A stretch of 64,000 nucleotides of DNA from Candidatus Thorarchaeota archaeon (lineage in GTDB: Archaea > Asgardarchaeota > Thorarchaeia > Thorarchaeales > Thorarchaeaceae): the NCBI GenBank assembly GCA_016933575.1, contig JAFGAR010000040.1, positions 62,001 to 126,000 of the forward strand, written 5' to 3'. Below the pieces are notes generated by a model that saw only the letters and a list, made by a program, of their open reading frames with translations, ran no database searches and was not told where the DNA came from. The position numbers and the translations under genes were made by a program. Shown here in pieces: positions 1 to 10,500 of the stretch (position 1 is the first letter of the stretch; each line of letters opens with the position of its first letter).

Positions 1-135
1 CTGTCCCTCTACATTTCTTTGGAGACCTAGGTCTAGGATAACATCTGAATTGATATGTTCATTTTCTGAAACAATATTACTATCTGTTGTTTCTTTGAGA
101 ATATCCAGTGCCGTTTTTATGAAATTGGAGCTCAT
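1..135 (-). CDS. Partial CDS running off the left edge (N-terminal 45 codons: MSSNFIKTALDILKETTDSNIVSENEHINSDVILDLGLQRNVEGQ...)
   Basis: Reverse-strand frame open from an ATG at 135 to position 1; not in the ORF track because it is truncated. Confidence 0.45.
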   Translation of the reverse strand, partial: MSSNFIKTALDILKETTDSNIVSENEHINSDVILDLGLQRNVEGQ

Positions 136-198
136 GCTATTTTATTTCTATCGCGTTAGTTTATAACCTCAATTGATAACACAAGGTTTGGTGGATTC

Positions 199-690
199 AT
201 GTCTGAAGAGGAATTTGGCTGGAAGCGGGTTCTCCAAGCATTCGATGATTGGATTTCTTATGAAGCTGAGGAATTTGGCCCCTATACTGGTTATTTCTCT
301 CTTGAGAATCTCCGAGACCTTATGCACGTCGAGCGCCTTAGTTGGATGCACTCCATGGTTGACGAGATAATTCCTGGTCGTATTGACAAGTGTCGCGAAG
401 CTGCAGTCGCCTTTGAAGATTTTATGCCCTACATGCCTGATCCCGATGCTAGAGAGATTGTACAATCAATGATCGAGCTAAGTCAAGTAATTGAAGATGC
501 GATGCTAGCTATGAGTGATACAATTAGCAGTATGAAAGATGATTATGAGGAAGGGGGTATGGATGAAATCGTTACCTATCTATCTGACCTTGCTGATGGT
601 GAGGAAAACATACGCCATCATATGAGTCTCTTTAGCCAAGGCTTTGCTAAATTGCGAAATCTAGGACTGGAGATGCCTGACATGGAATGA
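199..690 (+). CDS. Hypothetical acidic helical protein
   Basis: 163-aa ORF with ATG start. Confidence 0.7.
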   Translation: MSEEEFGWKRVLQAFDDWISYEAEEFGPYTGYFSLENLRDLMHVERLSWMHSMVDEIIPGRIDKCREAAVAFEDFMPYMPDPDAREIVQSMIELSQVIEDAMLAMSDTISSMKDDYEEGGMDEIVTYLSDLADGEENIRHHMSLFSQGFAKLRNLGLEMPDME

Positions 691-774
691 TTTGATCAAC
701 CAAAACAATATCCGCAATTACTGCAAAAATCTTAATATCAATTGATTTGCCAGTCCCCTTCTTGAGGGGTACAT

Positions 775-1107
775 TTGTCCAAAAAACTAGCGTGGATTAG
801 CAACTTCTTTTCAGTGCTATCAAAAAAGGCTCTGTTTAGATGGTTCATTTTTCTGATCTTCATTTCTGGAGTGGTTTTCATCTTTGGAAACTATGATGAA
901 TTTAACACTCTTAGTCTATTGTTCTCATTTGTTACTAGCATGGGGTGGTTCATAGCAACTGGTCTTCCATTTGTAGTTGGAGCATCACTAGTCTTTTGCT
1001 CCAAGGAAACACAAAATAGCATTTCAGCAAAGATGAATACTGAATATCAAGTTCGATTTTCAATTGTCTTTGTTTCATATTTGATTCTCATGCTGCTTGG
1101 AAAGTAG
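775..1107 (+). CDS. Small membrane protein, about 3 TM segments
   Basis: 110-aa ORF with hydrophobic segments; TTG start. Confidence 0.55.
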   Translation: MSKKLAWISNFFSVLSKKALFRWFIFLIFISGVVFIFGNYDEFNTLSLLFSFVTSMGWFIATGLPFVVGASLVFCSKETQNSISAKMNTEYQVRFSIVFVSYLILMLLGK

Positions 1108-1242
1108 TTATTGGGCTCTCCATGATACAGCTTCACGCAAATCGGATTTTCCCTCCCCTCTGATGACCTTTTAAAAGCGAAAGCAGGTATTGAGGACAGA
1201 AGAAAAAAAGCAATAGCCGTAACTATTACAATCATCATATTC

Positions 1243-1698
1243 ATGTCATTTTCTTCTTATAGCTACAGTCAGATACAACAAGCAGAATCCCCGTTCGTCG
1301 TGTACGAGAGTCCTTATGGAGGAGAAACTGTCAATATTGGAGAATGGATATATGGTTCGTTCGTAGGTCAAGAACGTCCCGAATTAGATCCGTTATACAC
1401 GAAGTGTTCTGGTCAAGTCCTTAACTGGCTCTTTTCTTCAGGAAATATCACTTTCAATTTTAATTCCAAGCAACTGACAATGGTTGAATTCCTTGAATTA
1501 AACGATACTGAAATCTATGATTCATTCCATACTGGACAAAATATCCATACCACTATGGATGGAACCTTTCAAGATGCTGGAGTGGATGTTACTCAAGAAT
1601 CTGAATACATTTGGGTTCTGAGGTTCGTCGATATTAACGGAAAGACTTCAGGAACAATAGATGTTTGGTTTCAAATTTACTTGCATACATATCATTAA
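1243..1698 (+). CDS. Hypothetical, possibly secreted protein
   Basis: 151-aa ORF. Confidence 0.5.
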   Translation: MSFSSYSYSQIQQAESPFVVYESPYGGETVNIGEWIYGSFVGQERPELDPLYTKCSGQVLNWLFSSGNITFNFNSKQLTMVEFLELNDTEIYDSFHTGQNIHTTMDGTFQDAGVDVTQESEYIWVLRFVDINGKTSGTIDVWFQIYLHTYH

Positions 1699-1818
1699 CA
1701 AGATTTAAGTCAGAATTGCTAATTATCACTATTGACCCAACAGAAAAAGAGGTGAAAAACGCAATGGGTACTGAACCAAGATCCGCTGCCCATCAATATC
1801 GGGTCGCAAACGCAAAAG

Positions 1819-2190
1819 GTGACTGCCAAATTAAGTCATCAACACGAGGTGAACGTGTTCTTACGGTCTAGTGACCGTGAGGTACATCCTACTTTTCAGA
1901 GTCTTGTTGCATCATTCTTCAAATTAGCCGAGACTAGAATGAGTGATACGCAAAAGACTGTATTGAGGACAAGTCGTCAGCTATTGAAATTCCGTGATAT
2001 ATCCTTGACATCGCTGGCTGATTTAGTTTCTCGTCGTTCTGAAGTCCCTTACAGCACCGTGAAATGGAATCTACGCTCTCTAAAAGAGATGGGTCTGTTA
2101 ACTGGTGGGGATATGAGTTGCAAGGGAGAACACGCTCGTCTAACGCATGCGGCTCAGATGTTAGCGGATCATCTGGAGAAAGAGTATTAG
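1819..2190 (+). CDS. Winged-helix DNA-binding protein
   Basis: SLTSLADLVSRRSEVPYSTVKWNLRSLKEMGLL helix-turn-helix pattern; start uncertain (GTG 1819 or ATG 1939). Confidence 0.6.
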   Translation: MTAKLSHQHEVNVFLRSSDREVHPTFQSLVASFFKLAETRMSDTQKTVLRTSRQLLKFRDISLTSLADLVSRRSEVPYSTVKWNLRSLKEMGLLTGGDMSCKGEHARLTHAAQMLADHLEKEY

Positions 2191-2196
2191 AACAAA

Positions 2197-2220
2197 GGGG
2201 CTTCTTCAGCCCCCTTTTTT
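2197..2220 (+). terminator. Hairpin plus T-tract, terminator-like
   Basis: GGGGCT-TCTTC-AGCCCC followed by CTTTTTTT between convergent genes. Confidence 0.6.
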
Positions 2221-2295
2221 TGATTAGGATATTCGAAAGAAGAGTAAGGGTGCTTCCCTGTCTCAACCGATACTGCTTTGCTTTACGTACCGATA

Positions 2296-3102
2296 TCATT
2301 GAATCTTTTTATCGAACATCTCCAAGCCTTTTTGTGCAAGAGCTTTCGCCTCTTCAGGATTGGTCGCAGCTGCAAGAACGACATCCACAGTCTTGTGTTC
2401 TCCAGAATCATAGGATCCAAGATTCCATTGAAGCGCTGTGGCAATGTCTCTTGGTCCAAGCTCGAGGTTCTTACTTAGGTCGCGGTTTTCTTCATCGATT
2501 CTGAGTTTTGTGGGACTGCCAATTTCCCACGCATCAGCCTTCGGATTTGAAACCATAACCACACATAGCGGGTTGTCGTCGTAGGCAGCCATAATTCCAG
2601 ACACTGGATCATAGGTGCCGACATCATCCTTATAGCTGGTTGGTCCACCAACATCGAAGTCCATGAAATTGTAGAGTTTCAAGTCCTCAATGGTGGAACT
2701 GTTCGATAGGTTTGTCGTTTTGAAACGTACCAGCAATATCGGTGTGTTATAGCTCCACACCTCGAGATCAAATCGTGCCATGGGTGGTTGTCCTTCTACT
2801 GGAGAATGATCCAGAACAACGTGTAGTCTTCCATCCTGCGCATCTTCAGTTACTACGGAGATTGTGGCAATTTCAGTAGAGCTTACTCTGTGAACAATAC
2901 CGTCCACAATGTACGTGAGCGAAAATCCACCTTTGTAATCTGCAGGATTTCGTAGTAGTAGTCGTTCTTTCCCACTAGCATCGATCAGACTGAGGCGCTT
3001 GATGTAGAAACCTAGGCGACCTTTTCCTCAGGATGAACACTCGACAGCGTATGCGATATCCAACCTCGGACTGCGATTGCCCGTTTCAAGGATTTCAGAC
3101 AT
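2296..3102 (-). pseudogene. Hypothetical protein interrupted by an in-frame TGA (nonsense mutation, sequencing error or recoding)
   Basis: Coding-like frame continues upstream of the tracked ORF (2296..2907) to an ATG at 3102, broken only by TGA at 3028-3030: MSEILETGNRSPRLDIAYAVECSS*GKGRLGFYIKRLSLIDASGKERLLLRNPADYKGGFSLTYIVDGIVHRV... Confidence 0.55.
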
Positions 3103-3260
3103 GACCGATCACTTTACCAATGCTATTGCTGCTGACTCGCTCTTTTGATATAAACCTCAGGATATATCCTAGTTTATTCACAAATTGGATAATTCCTCAT
3201 GATTCATAAAGTTGATAAACAGCATAAGACAAATCGGTTTTGTTTTTGGTAGGTAATTCC

Positions 3261-4493
3261 ATGACTAATCTCACAGTTGAACAATTGCAGAAATGGTATC
3301 GTAAACAGGTCCAGAAGAAATCTAGTGATTTCCTTAAACAGGCTGAAAAAAGTTACAAGATTGTCGAAAGGGCTCTCAAAGATATAGAGGAGTTAGTCAA
3401 GGCTTTTGCTGTTGAAGATGAGGATGATCCAGAATCAAGTGGCATAGCTGCACGATTTGCGTTCAAAGTCAAGGAAATGATTGATAATTTCTATGTTGAT
3501 AAAGAGATTTCTTATGAGAGCACAAAAGCAATGCAGAGTGAGATCCAGAAATTTATCCAGGAGTTGTGGGGTGCAGGTGCTCGTTGGATTCGTAAGATGG
3601 ACAAACGCCACAAGGCAACGATAAAATCAATAGACGTTGCTATGAAAGATCTTGCCAAGGAAATGAACAGGATTGGAAAACTTCTCTACGACTTTGCATG
3701 GGTTGATGATTTAGAGCGAATTGGTAATCGTATTGACACCCTTCATGACCTTACATTCAGCAAAGATGTTTTTGAGGAGCAGATCAAGACTGTTAGATTA
3801 AAGATTGACACTGCCACTAACGAATACAAAACTGCAAAAGAGAATTACGACAAGTTCACTGAAACATCAAATGTCGCAGAGCTACTGAGTCTTGATGAGC
3901 AGGCTGAGCATGTGTCCACACTACTCAGAATGAAGCTCAACCCATTAAAGAAGCAAGTGAAGAAGTTTCAACAAGTCGATACCGGCGTTCGTGTAAGTCC
4001 TGCTGGACAGATAGCACTGAATAATTATTTTGATGATCCATATACAGCAATTGTTGCTGAACCCGTTGGATATCCTGCCCTTCTCGAAGGATTTCAAGGC
4101 CTTGCAGAAGCGATTGAGAACGACAAATTATCCCTTAAGGACAGACTAGCTCGACGTGCTATTGAAGAAATTGAGGCTATACGTAAAGGTGGACTACAAA
4201 AGCTACAGAATCAAGCCAAGGATATAGAAGACAAACGACATACCTATACTGGTTCTGATATCTATGCTCAGAGTCAAAAACTAGAAACATCTCTAAAAGA
4301 AGCTGAAAAGAATCTCGAATATCATCGAAACGACCTACTCAGGATAAAAGATGATATTTCCCGCCAGATCGACAAAGTGAAGGAATTTAAAACAAGAATT
4401 GAGTCCGAGATACTTCAATCCTTTAACGAGAAGGTAACAATCGAACTTGAGGTGTCTCTCGAACCTTTGCTTGCAATGTGTACTATTGAATAA
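3261..4493 (+). CDS. Coiled-coil hypothetical protein
   Basis: Long Lys/Glu-rich helical ORF; ATG at 3261 preferred over upstream start. Confidence 0.75.
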   Translation: MTNLTVEQLQKWYRKQVQKKSSDFLKQAEKSYKIVERALKDIEELVKAFAVEDEDDPESSGIAARFAFKVKEMIDNFYVDKEISYESTKAMQSEIQKFIQELWGAGARWIRKMDKRHKATIKSIDVAMKDLAKEMNRIGKLLYDFAWVDDLERIGNRIDTLHDLTFSKDVFEEQIKTVRLKIDTATNEYKTAKENYDKFTETSNVAELLSLDEQAEHVSTLLRMKLNPLKKQVKKFQQVDTGVRVSPAGQIALNNYFDDPYTAIVAEPVGYPALLEGFQGLAEAIENDKLSLKDRLARRAIEEIEAIRKGGLQKLQNQAKDIEDKRHTYTGSDIYAQSQKLETSLKEAEKNLEYHRNDLLRIKDDISRQIDKVKEFKTRIESEILQSFNEKVTIELEVSLEPLLAMCTIE

Positions 4494-4509
4494 ATGAAGG
4501 CTGGATATA

Positions 4510-5334
4510 TTGCGTGTCTTAGTCACATCTGAGAAGGATATCGCAAGTCAAACCATCAAGCACGTTCTTGTCGAAGAATATGGATTCAAACCTAGTGAAA
4601 GAAGCTTCGAAGGCAATCCAATCTTTAGTTATGATGATTCTACAATCCTAATAACAACCCAACGTGACATGATCTACTGTGACCATCTTGAGGTCTTCTT
4701 TGATGCTGATGTTTTCATCTTTTGTTCTCGGCATAGAGCTGAGTCTGCTAAGCCTGCTCTGCTGGTTCACAGCACGGGTAATCTCGGATCAGAAGCCTCC
4801 TTTGGTGGTAATCCTAATGAGGTATCTGTTTCTGCACCTTCTTTGGTTTCTGCAGCTTTAAAGCGTCTATTCAAAGAGAGAAACGATCGAAACCTCGATG
4901 AATTTGATGTTTCTCTTGAGGTCACGCATCATGGACCTACATCTATGAAAACGCCTCTTGTTTTTGTAGAACTTGGTAGTACCGAGGAATATTGGGTACA
5001 CACTGAAGGTGCTAGAGCGGTTGCTGCTGCTATCATGGATTGTGTCCGTACGCCTCTCTTATCAACTACTGCAATAGGTTTTGGTGGGACTCATTATGCT
5101 AGTAAGTTCAACAAGCTCGTCTTGGAAAAGGATTACAATTTTGGGCACATTGCTCCTAAGTATGCTATAGATGGTTTGACTCATGATGTAGTACGACAAA
5201 TGGCCACAAGAACCACCTCTGAATCTAAAATCGCGATTATCGATTGGAAAGGCATGAATGCTGAGAACAAAGCCAATGTTTTTCCTTTACTTGAGGAGCT
5301 TGGACTTGAAATAATCCGTGATAAAGACGCATAA
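4510..5334 (+). CDS. dtdA: D-aminoacyl-tRNA deacylase, archaeal DtdA/GEK1 type
   Basis: VLVTSEKDIAS, EVTHHGPTSMKTPLVFVELGSTEEYW, GFGGTHYASKF, FGHIAPKYA motifs; TTG start. Confidence 0.9.
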   Translation: MRVLVTSEKDIASQTIKHVLVEEYGFKPSERSFEGNPIFSYDDSTILITTQRDMIYCDHLEVFFDADVFIFCSRHRAESAKPALLVHSTGNLGSEASFGGNPNEVSVSAPSLVSAALKRLFKERNDRNLDEFDVSLEVTHHGPTSMKTPLVFVELGSTEEYWVHTEGARAVAAAIMDCVRTPLLSTTAIGFGGTHYASKFNKLVLEKDYNFGHIAPKYAIDGLTHDVVRQMATRTTSESKIAIIDWKGMNAENKANVFPLLEELGLEIIRDKDA

Positions 5335-5456
5335 TACTGTTAATGCATTGCTTGTAAACACTCTCTGGCATAGTAATATCCCGTTTACTACATTCCCGAA
5401 AGGCTAATTACTCTAATTGAACAAAACGCGATTACTGTCTTAGGGCTGGGGATAGT

Positions 5457-6548
5457 ATGGCCTCTAAAGAAATTGAAACTGCAATCGATGAGCTGACTGA
5501 AAAAGTAGACAAGCTGACTGATGAGTTAGCGAGTTTACGTGAGGAACTTGAAGTCCTTAAATCCCTTCCAAGTGTGATTGATAAAGTCGATTCCATTGAA
5601 TCTGAATTGAAAGAAGTTCAATCCACAATCTCTCCTATGACTAAAATGGATGATCTGATTTCTTCTATTGAATCACTAAATGAGGATATGTCAAGTGTAA
5701 AGGATTCCAAGGAATTAGAGAAATTGGGTAAGAAACTTGCGGATCTTATCAAAACAGTTGAGAGTGTTGATTCAAATATAGAGGGAGTAAAAAGTTCTCA
5801 GGGATTAGAACTTGTTGATAGTAAAATGGATGACATTATCTCTTCAGTCAAGAATGTTGATGAATCAATGAAGCAGATTCTAGATTCTAAAGAATCTGAA
5901 GTAATCATAAAGAAGGTTGATGATATACTAATAGTGTTGTCAGAAACTGAAGTGATTAGCAAGAAATTAGATGATCTTCAAGGATATGTTGCGAATCTCT
6001 CGGGAATTGAGGAAAGGGTTCAAGACCTCTCAAACCAATTTGAAGAAACAAATGAGATCGTCGGTATTATTGTTAGACAACTTGATGATATCGAGCGGAA
6101 GTATAATCTTTCCATTGACAAGATTTCTGAAACAGCTGAACTCGTAGAAAAAATCGCCATGGGTAGTACTACTGAACAGACCTCTTCTAAATCCCCAGGA
6201 AAGAAACCTTCCAAGGAGATAGAAGATGAGGAAGAAAAGGATAAACCAAAACCAGTATCAAAAGTCAACCTCCCGTCAACCATTGATGCACTCATGGAGA
6301 GATTACTCGGACTGGTTAATCCTCACACTGAAGCCAAACAAATGGCCGAGGCCTTGGAAGACGTACGTGATCAATTAACAACTATGATACAGGGACACAC
6401 ACCTGTCCTCTTCCAGTTTGGAAAGAAAGCTAGGGAACTGAAGTCTTACCCACCCACTGCTACACTAAATGAAAATGACATTGCAATTCTGAATAAAGAC
6501 ATCAAATCTTGGGCAAGTAAACTGAAAGAGATTGCTCGGGAGTCATAA
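5457..6548 (+). CDS. Coiled-coil protein with Lys/Glu-rich linker
   Basis: Heptad-rich ORF (EKVDKLTDELASLREELEVL...). Confidence 0.75.
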   Translation: MASKEIETAIDELTEKVDKLTDELASLREELEVLKSLPSVIDKVDSIESELKEVQSTISPMTKMDDLISSIESLNEDMSSVKDSKELEKLGKKLADLIKTVESVDSNIEGVKSSQGLELVDSKMDDIISSVKNVDESMKQILDSKESEVIIKKVDDILIVLSETEVISKKLDDLQGYVANLSGIEERVQDLSNQFEETNEIVGIIVRQLDDIERKYNLSIDKISETAELVEKIAMGSTTEQTSSKSPGKKPSKEIEDEEEKDKPKPVSKVNLPSTIDALMERLLGLVNPHTEAKQMAEALEDVRDQLTTMIQGHTPVLFQFGKKARELKSYPPTATLNENDIAILNKDIKSWASKLKEIARES

Positions 6549-6742
6549 TCTTCAGTGTACTCATTCATAATATTGATTGATCCATGAGATTATTCAATAA
6601 CACCACACATTCGGGTGGCATAGGTTTATCTCGTTAGTTCACAAATGCGCAATTAGATTTGCCTTGGGTGATAACTTTTCACCACGGATTTGTATATTTA
6701 ACAATCCGTTTCTTTCATCAAGTGCAATAGGTGTGAAATGTC

Positions 6743-7543
6743 ATGGAACTGGTAAAACACAACGATGAACTTCAAAGGAGAATCGAATTGCTCGATGTAA
6801 CTGCCGATTTACAACTAGCTAAAGAACTGATGGAACTACATCAAGCGAAATGTGCAGCATGTCAGGAAGATCGATTGCGATGTGCTACACGTCCTGCTTG
6901 TAAGGATCGCAATTTTCTCAATGCCCTTATCGAAATCGGTGTTGAAGTCATTGATTTGCCAGATTTCTGTTATAGTCAAAATGTCGAACAGATACGTCGT
7001 CTTGTCCTAGAGAAGAAAGGACGGAGGATGATTGACCGTAGGCTTCCAATCAAAGACCTTCTACAATCTCTCGGGGTTAGCTCAATTAGACATTTCACAA
7101 CAAAGTACAAGAAAGAATGGGATAATTTTGCTTCGGTACACGAGGGAAACCTCATGCTAGTGACAGGAGATGGTCTCCTTTTCCGCTTTGATTTCACTCG
7201 TGGAATAGTTACAGTAAATCCATCGAAGGACAGAATCCGCTCCTACAATATATTCAAACTTTACTGCGATCTATTTTCTGAAAGATATCAAGTGAATATG
7301 ACTGTCAAGGATGTTACACAGAACTGGTGGATTCTTTCCCTAACAGTTGATGATTCTGATGCAGCAGCAGTAAAAGCACTGCAAAAAGGTGATTTGGCTG
7401 AATCTTTCGACGCCATTTACCGGACTGAATCCGAAGGAAAAGTCCAGATTCAAGTTGAAGTTCTACTAGATACTGATGCTAAATATCTGGAATCTGAAGA
7501 CCTTAGCGAACTATTTGTCAAAGCATCAAAACTCTGCAAGTAA
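6743..7543 (+). CDS. Hypothetical protein with N-terminal Cys cluster
   Basis: 266-aa ORF; CAACQEDRLRCATRPAC. Confidence 0.7.
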   Translation: MELVKHNDELQRRIELLDVTADLQLAKELMELHQAKCAACQEDRLRCATRPACKDRNFLNALIEIGVEVIDLPDFCYSQNVEQIRRLVLEKKGRRMIDRRLPIKDLLQSLGVSSIRHFTTKYKKEWDNFASVHEGNLMLVTGDGLLFRFDFTRGIVTVNPSKDRIRSYNIFKLYCDLFSERYQVNMTVKDVTQNWWILSLTVDDSDAAAVKALQKGDLAESFDAIYRTESEGKVQIQVEVLLDTDAKYLESEDLSELFVKASKLCK

Positions 7544-7591
7544 ATGTTGCAATGAATATCAGATAGTTCGAAAAACCACAGATATGGTGGG

Positions 7592-10500
7592 ATGCACATA
7601 ATGAGTGATGACACATTAAGTAAATCAATGCCGGTGCTCCGGCAGAGTCTTGGCCTCACAGAGGCTGAGGCAACAACAATCGTACCAATCTACTTGGGTG
7701 GTAATATGACAGCTGGAGGCGTATCTCTCCTGACAGGCGAGAAACTAACCACTGTCACTAAGACCCTGAGTCGTCTTGTTGAGAAAGGATTGGTCAAGGA
7801 AATTCCTGGAATTGTACCAGTATATCGCGCTTTGGCTCCAAGCCTTGCTCTATCAGGTACTTTGAGTGAATCTCTAAAGGAAGTAACAAGCCTTGTTAAT
7901 GAATCCGAAAAGATTCTATTAACCCGGATAACCCAAACTGATGAAGCTATCGAAAAGACAATTGATTCACAGAATAAGACCATCAATGAAATTAGGACTT
8001 CTCTTACTTCTTATGAAGAAAACATCCTTAATCTTGTAAAGAGTCAGATCGAACAGGTTGTATCAACAACAACAAACACAATGACGAGTTTCTCTGATGA
8101 GATTGAGCAGGCAATGATTGGACTGGATACCATCTTAGATGAAAATCTAGGCTCCAAATTGCTAGAGCTTCAAGGAGAAATCGACAAGGCACAACTAGCC
8201 TTAGAGAAAGATATGAAGACTACTGTTCGAGATTTCGATAAATGGTTGAAACCTGAGAGAAAGAGCACATTTAACTCGATAACTGAATTCGGGACTAAAT
8301 CTGGCTCAATTGTCGCGTCTGCGAAGGCTACTGTAACAAAAGCGCTCTCAAAGTCTTCTGAGTCGATTCATGCTCTAGCGCGTGATATATCTGAGCATCT
8401 CACATCCTTAGCATCAACAGCTTCTGATGAAGGTCTCGCAGTACTCAATGAAGTCTCAAAGGAAATCTCTCAATTATTGAATAATCTCGATGGTGAATTA
8501 AGTCAAGCTTACCTGACAGGGCAGGAGTCACTCAAGGAAGTCATCACTCAAGCACGATCTATTTCAAAGGAATATGGTGAGTTTGCTAAGAACCGAATTG
8601 GCGACGCTGTAGAGATTGCAGACTCTGTATGCAACGTTGTAGAAGATTGGAAAAATGAGGTTTCTGGATTTATGGAGGTTGCATCCCAGTCCGTAACATC
8701 CCAACTCAACCAAGTTGCATCAACTGATGCCAAATATCTTGAAGCGACAAAGACTGCACTTACCCTACATATTGACAAAGTCAATGGCGTATTAAGTGAT
8801 GAATATGGACAACTCATCTCTCTTACAACAGTACTTGGGAACGAGTGTGAGAACTCTCTTGCTGAAAATCGTACATTAGTACTCGAACTTCTTCAGGCTC
8901 AAATTGATAGTGAGCAAACATCATGTGAATCTGCTCAGACGCAACTTGATTCTGCATTGAATCAATGGGTGGGTGATACTGTTGTGTTGATTGAGAAGAG
9001 ATTGAAGGAGACATCAGCTGATGTGTCTAGTATCTTAGGTACTGAAATTTCTGAATTGAATTCTATCTCGGATACTATGAATAGTCGACTGAAATCTGCC
9101 TTCAATTCGGTCATTAAAAGCACATCTACTAAGAATGAGTCTCTAATTACATCCTTAAAACAGACAACCCATGACTTTGAAGCAAATATTGGTTCAAGAC
9201 TTGAGGAACTAATCTCCAGTTTCACAACCGCAACAGAAAATCAGGTCAGAGAGTCGAAGGAGCTATATGAGGGACTGAGAAATAGACTTGATCAACGCAT
9301 GTCACAAAGTGTGAATGCAATCAGTACACAGTCAGAACGCATTCAGAAAGAGATTGGCAATATCATCACAGAGCAAAACGATCGAATAGAACAACATACT
9401 CTGGTCATAAGAAACGAATTTCATTCACGTCTTGAGGAGATCACTACGCAGTTCATAAGTCTCACGCAAGGTCTCGAAGCCACTTTCAATGGATTACTCT
9501 CAGCACAGACAGTCGAAGCACGTGATATCATTGCATCTGCACATTCAGAATTTCGTAACTCATTGAAAAACGAGGTTGCACACCTCAAAGATGATTCTGT
9601 GAAGTTACAACAAGAATATTCAGCTGAACTTGTTCTTAAAGTTGAAGAGGTCGCTTCCTCAGTTTCCTCTGCTAAGAAGACTCTAGAAGAATTATTAGTT
9701 GATAAACGGACAGAGATTTCAGAGAATATGCAGAAGACCCTTACAGATCTTGAGTCTATTATCCGCAGTACTGAAGAGAGTCTGCGTGATATAGAATCAG
9801 GTACTGTTAAGCAGTTCATTGAAAACATGGAACAAGTATCCCAAGAGTTCAATGTAACTGTTGAGGGAGCGAGTGCAAACATCTCAGAACGTCTGGACAA
9901 TATCCGTGCACTGACTGCTTCGTCTCTTGAGAAAAGTGTAATTAATGCAAAGAAGATAGCTGACGAGTTCGTTCAAGAACAGAAGAATCAGAAACAACGA
10001 TTCCTCGCTGATACTAGTAAAAAGATGAACCGGTTATCTACCAAGAGCGTTAAAGATTCTGCAGGAAAGATTGAAGCATTTCAGACTGAACTTTCTGAAC
10101 GTCAGACAATTGGTGTCAAAGATCGAAGTACAGCAAAGGAGGATGTTCTAGCTGCTGTTGAAACAAGACGTGCTGAAGTGGCCAATGCGTTTGATGCTGC
10201 AGCGACATGGGTCGATTCATCGGTAGCGAATGTAGCAACTTCTCTTGATGCTTTTGGTACTAAGTTGAAGAATGAACTTACCATCATGCAGAAAGGATTG
10301 CAGAAATCAGCTAACGAAGCATCCACAGCCATAGAGGAACGCGGCGATTCAGATATGGATATCTTTGAAGAAATGGTGATTACTCTGCTTCAGAATGCCG
10401 AATCACTCGTAACTGCACGACTAAACGATTTCGGTGATAGTGCTGCTGATGCATTATCCGAAAGTAACGATTCATTTACATCGCTACCAACAAAGATTGG

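Noticed and set aside
2064-2504. 146-aa ORF bridging the wHTH gene and the antisense hypothetical gene
   Set aside because: Runs through the terminator hairpin and the opposite-strand gene; not protein-like
2296-3102. Calling the in-frame TGA a selenocysteine codon
   Set aside because: No redox motif around the codon and no SECIS element identified; kept only as a finding to test
9421-9900. 159-aa antisense ORF in the giant coiled-coil gene
   Set aside because: Composition typical of the reverse complement of a coiled-coil gene
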